Positions 58,224 to 64,000 of a stretch of 64,000 bases of DNA are shown here, piece after piece. A model generated the notes under the pieces. The model was not told the DNA's origin and ran no database searches. It saw only the letters and a program-made list of their open reading frames with translations. This DNA comes from Rhynochetos jubatus (lineage: Eukaryota > Chordata > Aves > Eurypygiformes > Rhynochetidae), in NCBI GenBank assembly GCA_027574665.1, contig CM050648.1:143530175-143594174 (forward strand). Reading direction: 5' to 3'. A program made the translations under genes and the position numbers. Position 1 is the stretch's first letter; every line of letters starts with the position of its first letter.

Positions 58224-60357
58224 ATGGCATTTTCACTTTTTGTAGTAACAAGGTTCCACCACATTCTTCTTTCCATGTAAATTCACTGAGTAAGTTTGCC
58301 TCCGAAGAGCAGTTCACAGAAGTATCCATGTACCCTGCTGTCCCTCAACTCCTCCTCTCCACAGTGCAGAATAGACGAGGCTGGAGTTGCATCTTAAGGG
58401 ATAAATATGGATATTCCAGGTGAAACGGAAAAATAACACTGACAGCTTTGGAAAAGCAGTTACATCCAGTGGGAGACCTGTTGTGCATGTTGACAGTGTG
58501 CTGGGCATTCGCAGGTTGGTGAGCAGTTTCTGTGCGAAGCAGTTTGTCTGATTAACGCCTGTGAACTCAGTGCTGATTCCACCTAAATACTGTAAATGAA
58601 CTTCAGGGAAAGCAGTGTTTTTCTTTTTGATCAACCGCATCTCTGGCAATATAATGAGCACAATTAGCCTTGCTTGACTATGCAACGTTATTCTGTTTTG
58701 CCAGCTAATTGCTGACGGTGTTTTCAAGCTTATTAAAGCCAGACAATGTATTCACATATGTTTAATCAAAAATTTCTGATAACATTTGTAATAGTATCTT
58801 AAGTCTTTTCTATCATTTGTCTTGTTTTCTTCACTTTTTTTACAAACAGACATCAAAATCTGAGAAAGTCTGGTTAGCGTCCCAAAATGTTCCTGCTTTG
58901 GTACATGAATTAACATTATATACTAGTGCTGTCAAATAACTGTGTTTGTTATCTGAGACCCAGCTCTGCAGACTTCTGCATACCTAAGGATGCTTTTGGA
59001 ATTGGTTCTTAATTAACAAATCAATAAAGGATCCATTCTAATTAGAGTAGCAATTGTAGCAGCAGCAGGAGAAATACCACAGATTTGCTACAGCCTGTTT
59101 GTGGATTATTGTGATTTTAAATGCAGAAAAATACCCAAGATTTTTTCATCCTCAAACCAAGTAGAAGTTTAAAGCCACTGAATGGATGGACAGCAGAACT
59201 TACCACGACAATGCATATCAATATGAGAGGCAGTGGCCTCATCAAACCTACTGCCAAATGTTTTCCCTTGAATATATACAGGAGCTGCTATACTTCCACA
59301 GTTCTGCTGTTGCTTAGTGCTTGGGACAAAAGGGCCTGGAAACATTTTTCCTACCAGGACTGCAGGAAAGTAATTTTCTCTTTGATCTGTTGGGTGCTGG
59401 AATTGTCCATTCCCATTACCCTTACAAGAATAGGAGGTGTAAATCACAGGAAAAACTCTTGCAACCCACAATCAGTATTGTATTTAGACCACAAAGTCAA
59501 TAAGGCATGAACAGTTCTTTGTTAAATGTTTGTGCCAGGCATGAGGACCCAGGGTGACTGCAGAAACCTTGGTGGAATTAGCAGGTATGAACAAAAAGAA
59601 TAACCAGAATTTGTTCAGTTCCTAAGCCAGTTCCTTCAAAGGCACTTGGACAGAATTGAAACATGTTTGTGTTTCTGCAGCTTCCACAGTAATGCTGGCA
59701 CTGGAAAACCTCTATCATGTCCCTCAGCTGCAGCCTGGGTGGCTCAGGGTGGTGGTAGTCAGCCATCGTCCTGGGAACTCACTGGCCTGAAGGCTATTCA
59801 GTCTGGCTGCTCAGCCCAACAGCTCACAACCATTGATGGTGTGGTGGGACTTTGGGACATCTCAGCAATGCCCTCTCCTGATGCATTAGAGTGATCAGAA
59901 ACCATCTTCACAGCGCTGTGTTTTTAGGGTGAGTTCCTCTGTCTGTGCTCGCTCTGTGTTCAATCTCTCTTTTTACCCACTTGTCCCCTTTCCTGAGAAG
60001 GAGTAGCAGAGTGTTCCTGACTCCATGGACCAGGGAAGGGGGTCTGGCTGGTTATACCATGGACTTCAAGCTTGCAGAAGTTATTTTTCCTTTAAATAGA
60101 AAATAATTATCCTGATGACTAAAACGTCAATGTTCTAATTGCCAAGGGAGAAAATAGGATTCTGGACTGATGCTCAACAAAATGTTGACACATATTTCTG
60201 TTTCCATTCAAAAATCATCCTGACTTTGCTTAGGCAAGTCGATAAAGGCTGTGTGACACAAATACCATGGGAAAAGAGAGTAATTTTCATTTTATCTGGT
60301 TTTCTCTGCCTTATCTTTACCATGTGATTAATTTCCAAGGGATTTTGGCTTTGTTCT
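58224..60357. other. Unassigned sequence, no gene seen
   Basis: About 58740-59110 is AT-rich and repeat-free (with TTCTTAATTAACAAATC near 59006), which is compatible with conserved non-coding DNA but unproven. Frames at 58314-58727 and 59121-59510 show no domain. Confidence 0.35.
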
Positions 60358-60782
60358 GTCCCTGAACTGAGTCGGGTGCTGATCTTCAGCACCCCAAGAA
60401 AGATATTGAGGTGCTGGAGCATGTCCAGAGAAGGGAAATGAGGCTGGGGAAGGGTTTGGAGCACAGTTCCTGTGAGGAGCGGCTGAGGGAGCTGGGGTGG
60501 AGGGTTCAGCCTGAAGAAGAGGAGGCTCAGGGGAGACCTTTATCGCTCCCTAAAATTGCCTGAAAGGAGGGTGCAGAGAGGGAGAGGTTGGTGTCTTCAG
60601 CCAAGCAACAAGTGACAGGACAAAAGGAAACGGCCTCAAGTTGTGCCAGGGGAGGTTTAGACTGGATATTAGGGAAAATGTCTTCACCCAAAGGGCTGTC
60701 AGGCATTGGACCGAGCTGCCCAGGGTGGTGGTGGAGTCACCATCCTGGTAGGAGGTTAAGATTTAAAGATTCTATGATTCTG
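60358..60782 (+). mobile_element. CR1 LINE of another subfamily, internally deleted
   Basis: The C-terminal ORF2 and 3' end blocks are visible in order: AAGATATTGAGGTGCTGGAG, GTCCAGAGAAGGGAAATGAG, GGTTCAGCCTGAAGAAGAGG, CAGGGGAGACCTTTATCGCT, AAGTGACAGGACAAAAGGAA and GATATTAGGGAAAATGTCTT. The element ends GATTCTATGATTCTGTGG (60765-60782). Between GTGGTGGTGGAGTCACCATC (60728-60747) and the tail, the consensus section from 'gaggtgttcaaaa' to 'gttggac' is missing, so about 100 bases have been deleted. No intact reading frame remains. Confidence 0.9.
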
Positions 60783-63700
60783 TGGTGGATCTGGTAACCC
60801 ATGAGTTTTGGCCATTCCTCCCAGCAGAGCTGAAATAGCATTGCTCTAGCCTTGCTAAATGGAGTACCATTTTTGTTTAAAGCTTTCTGACCTGGAGAGA
60901 TCTGTGGGATCCTGAGTACTTCCAAATCTCATTGGATTTGGTGGAAGATGGAGGTTTTCATTTATCAGCAGCACAGAGCCTGTAAGCATGAACTTTATAG
61001 CAATAATCATGAAACTGAACAGTCTTGATTGCTGTTCAGTGTAAGGGAGAGCTAAACATAGTTTTCCCTGATCTCTTGGGATCTGGGCATTTATCTCTCT
61101 GCTTAATTGAATGAATGGGAAATTAGATAAAACTTTGCAGAGTAAATCTTTTAGTAAATGTGATACCCAAGTAGAAAATTTTCAGCGGACTCTACATTTT
61201 CACAGCTGCTCCTTTGTTTTGTGGAAGTGTATTTTGAATGTAAGTCCTGCTTACATTGCATCCCTATTAATTCTATTGTACATATTAAATGTCCTCTTTA
61301 TAGTGTGTAAAACCAGAAGGGAGACTAAAAACAAATAGCATGTGTTTAAAATGTTTTATGGAAGATGGCACCAATATTTTCTGAAAGCCTCCATGAGTCC
61401 AAGTCTCAGCTTTCTGATAACGGCATTATTGTTCAAGGCCAAAACTGGAACGTAAAATTAAGTAGGAAATAGTGGAAGAGAAGAGAGAGAGAATATGCTA
61501 TGTAGCTGTGCAAGAGACAAAAAACCATGTAGACAAGGCCCAAAATTGTTGCTTTCTTCTCTCCCCGCATACTTACATCTGTGACAATTTAAGTCCCATT
61601 TGCTCTCAGTAGCTGAGAATGAAAGTATTTTCTTTTTCTTCCAGCAAATCCTGTGAAGTCATTAGGAGTGACATCAGTGCCATACATTATCACCCACAGC
61701 ACAGTGATGTGTCCCATACACATGCTGTGTCTGGCACTGAGAGGTACCTCTGCTCTCCTTTTCTGATGTGGGACAGAGATCGGGGAATTGCTCTGCAGGG
61801 AGTTTTTCTCTTCTTCCGGATTTGTCTTTTATTCCATGGACTTTGGGAAATAGGTTTGCAGGAATCTGTTCGTAGCAGCTACGCAGAGTTTTTCCTTCTC
61901 AGGGAGCTTTCCACAGTCATGCAAATGGATGTGCTCCCACCCTGTGAACAATCCACAGCTGGGTGGGTTCATGCTCTGTGGTGAGACTGCTTGTGAGCAT
62001 CTATCTCCTCAGCTGACCCAAGGTTGTTTTCACATCCTATCTCATGTCGGGACACATATTTTCACATCCAGTCTTGTGACAGAGGAGGGACCATGTCATA
62101 TGAACTTTAAGTTACTCCGTGAGCGGCATGGACCAGTCTCACCAGAAGACACCACCATAGTTGTGTTAAGAAAGGGTGGTGCATCCAGCCATCCTAGAGT
62201 CAGCGTATAGATAGCTGTGTGCTATCCAAAACCTCTGGGAGAGGCCTGGCCAAGAGAAAGGAGACATGGCTATGGTGTCCCACACTTTCTAGTCATCCCT
62301 GCCTGCCCTAAGGGACGAAAAGCAGGTGGCAAAATGTGGGGCATCTGTCAGGTTATTAAATCCATGTTAGAAAGGCTGACTAATACACAGCAGGTTGGAA
62401 AAAAATACCCTCTTCTGAGCTGCAGCACACTTTCTTTGGTTGCAGCTGTGGCTCCAGGTCTTTGCTTACCAAAACAAACCATAGAATCTGTCCATCGTCG
62501 CTGCTACGGCAGGAAAATACTGAGCAACAGAGACAGACCCAGCGAGGAAGAGGACGGACTTAGGGAAGGCATAGGGAACTGGAGTGAGGGGGAGAAGAGG
62601 CACTTTGCCAGTCAGGGGAGATGCAGAACTTACCACCTGCTACCACAGAGGTAATTAAATTGCACTCCAGAAATGGATAGTCCATATCCAAGTGAGGCAA
62701 AACTGATCTCGTACAGATCTGTTCCAACCTGGAGAGTTATTACATCTCTCTATTTCTAATTACGCTGTTACCCAGTATGATGCCAACTCCAAAGGCAGAA
62801 CCTGTGTCACAAAAGAACCTTTTCTTTGTGGAAACAATGATTAGTGAAGGCAATTATTTCTCATGAAGAATTTCGGAAATAGTTCCTTTTTCTATCGGAA
62901 GCTTCTATCATTCTTTTCACAACAACAACAAAAAAAGTAATGGAAAAACTTTGAAAACTAAAACAGTGATTTTTTTTTATTATTATTTTTAGGATAAATA
63001 TTCAGTCTGAGATATCTTTAATAAAACTTGTACCCAAAAAATGGTATTTTTATAAGAAGGGAAGTATTGTGAGTTGTTTTCCATACATAACTGTAAAAAA
63101 CCAAAAGAAATAGAAGGCACCAACAAGTAGTTCATATCTGCCCAAAAAGCAATTTTTTTGGGGTAGAGACATTTTGTTTAAGAGGTTAAAACAGCCATAG
63201 TGGTCAAACTAATGACGCTTCACTTATACACCGTCCATCTCCCCCAGAAAATCTCTGTCTCCAAGATCTGGGGCAATGCATAACTGTACAGGTAGAATAA
63301 TGCTGCTTTGACAGTGTCACCTGGGCCATCTACACCAGTGAAGATTATGTACCCATCAGAGTGGGTTGGTTATAGGCGGTGAGATGCCACACACCGTTGG
63401 TCAGGACTATAAATCCTACAAGGAGTGTTGCCTCGCTGAGGTGCCTCCTTGAGCAGGATGAGGTATGCCTCTAAGTGTCAGCTTTATCTCCCTCCTCGCA
63501 GGTGCCACCAGCCTCTGGAAGAGATGAGATGAAGAAAAGGGTGAGTTAATATCATTGTGTGTCCCACCTCACCTATCCACCAGTGTTCATCCCCATCCCA
63601 GACTGATCCACTTGTGCTGCTCAGCTCCTGGAGTGATGCTTGCAGGAGGTGTTGCCTGAAAGTTTTTCCTCGTAGGCAGAACTGACAGTGTTTGTTAGTG

Positions 63701-64000
63701 GAGAAAAAAAATGCCGAGCAAGACAAGCTGTAATGGGTGTTTTGCTCTGAGACCCAGTACGATGGGAGACCTTTATGAACAAGCAGAAATGTGTAGCTGC
63801 AATAGTAGTGGTTTGTCATGCATGGGGTATCTCTGATCACCAGTCCAACCTATTTGTTATGCTCACGGTGGCTGTTCCTATTGGTGAAGCCGCTGCAGTT
63901 TGATGTGCCCTTCCCATGCAATCACCTGTGTCTGAGGGGAGGAGAGTAAAGTGCAGATGCTTTAGGCATGGCTGTTTTAGTCTAAGTGCGCATCAGAAAC
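60783..64000. other. Unassigned sequence, no confident gene
   Basis: Three plus-strand frames (121, 93 and 145 codons) overlap or abut over 61619-62654, with no recognisable domain or frame continuity. The rest, including AT-rich 62750-63180, shows no repeat or gene that I recognise. Confidence 0.35.

Noticed and set aside
61619-62654. Cluster of three overlapping plus-strand frames, 93-145 codons
   Set aside because: No recognisable protein, no continuity between frames, no splice or promoter signals that single them out.

Overview
The window looks like a gene-poor stretch of a bird nuclear genome. The strongest evidence is its repeat content. There are 5'-truncated CR1 LINEs ending in the avian CR1 3' tail (ATTCTATGAT-type), a solo endogenous-retrovirus LTR closely resembling the ERVL-type LTRs of birds, and old amniote repeats (MIR/L3-like remnants and palindromic foldback elements). 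There are no operons, bacterial-type genes, rRNA genes or CRISPR arrays. Almost every open frame is short and lies in ordinary non-coding DNA. I see no gene that I can name.

Layout. 1-13 kb: mostly unassigned sequence with an old L3/MIR-type tail (about 1950), a foldback element (6158), a short CR1 3' end (6417), and a 769-bp solo LTR with a perfect 5-bp target duplication (8889-9657). 13.3-14.1 kb: an ancient CR1-like LINE end that keeps an ORF2 C-terminal frame, followed at once by a candidate exon. 14-26 kb: unassigned sequence with MIR remnants (17.8 and 20.1 kb), a second foldback element (24.2 kb) and AT-rich blocks that could be conserved non-coding DNA. 26.4-27.15 kb: the largest CR1 copy, with a frameshifted ORF2 C-terminus. 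27-39 kb: unassigned sequence, a tRNA-like relic (31.75 kb) and a 180-bp AT-rich palindromic repeat bracketed by a 17-bp direct repeat (32.5 kb). 39.7-41.6 kb: the most gene-like interval, with two candidate exons, a small CpG-rich patch and a perfect 11-bp-arm hairpin. 43.3 kb: the best MIR copy. 49.2 and 58.2 kb: small tandem duplications. 60.4 kb: a third CR1, internally deleted.

The one arrangement that might be an undescribed gene is a set of three plus-strand segments (13945-14120, 39707-39819, 40920-41023). Each has usable splice signals, and their open frames join in phase into a predicted protein of about 128 residues that ends in TGA. I do not recognise the protein. Chance frames of this size are common in 64 kb, so this is a hypothesis to test against RNA and comparative data, not a confident gene call.
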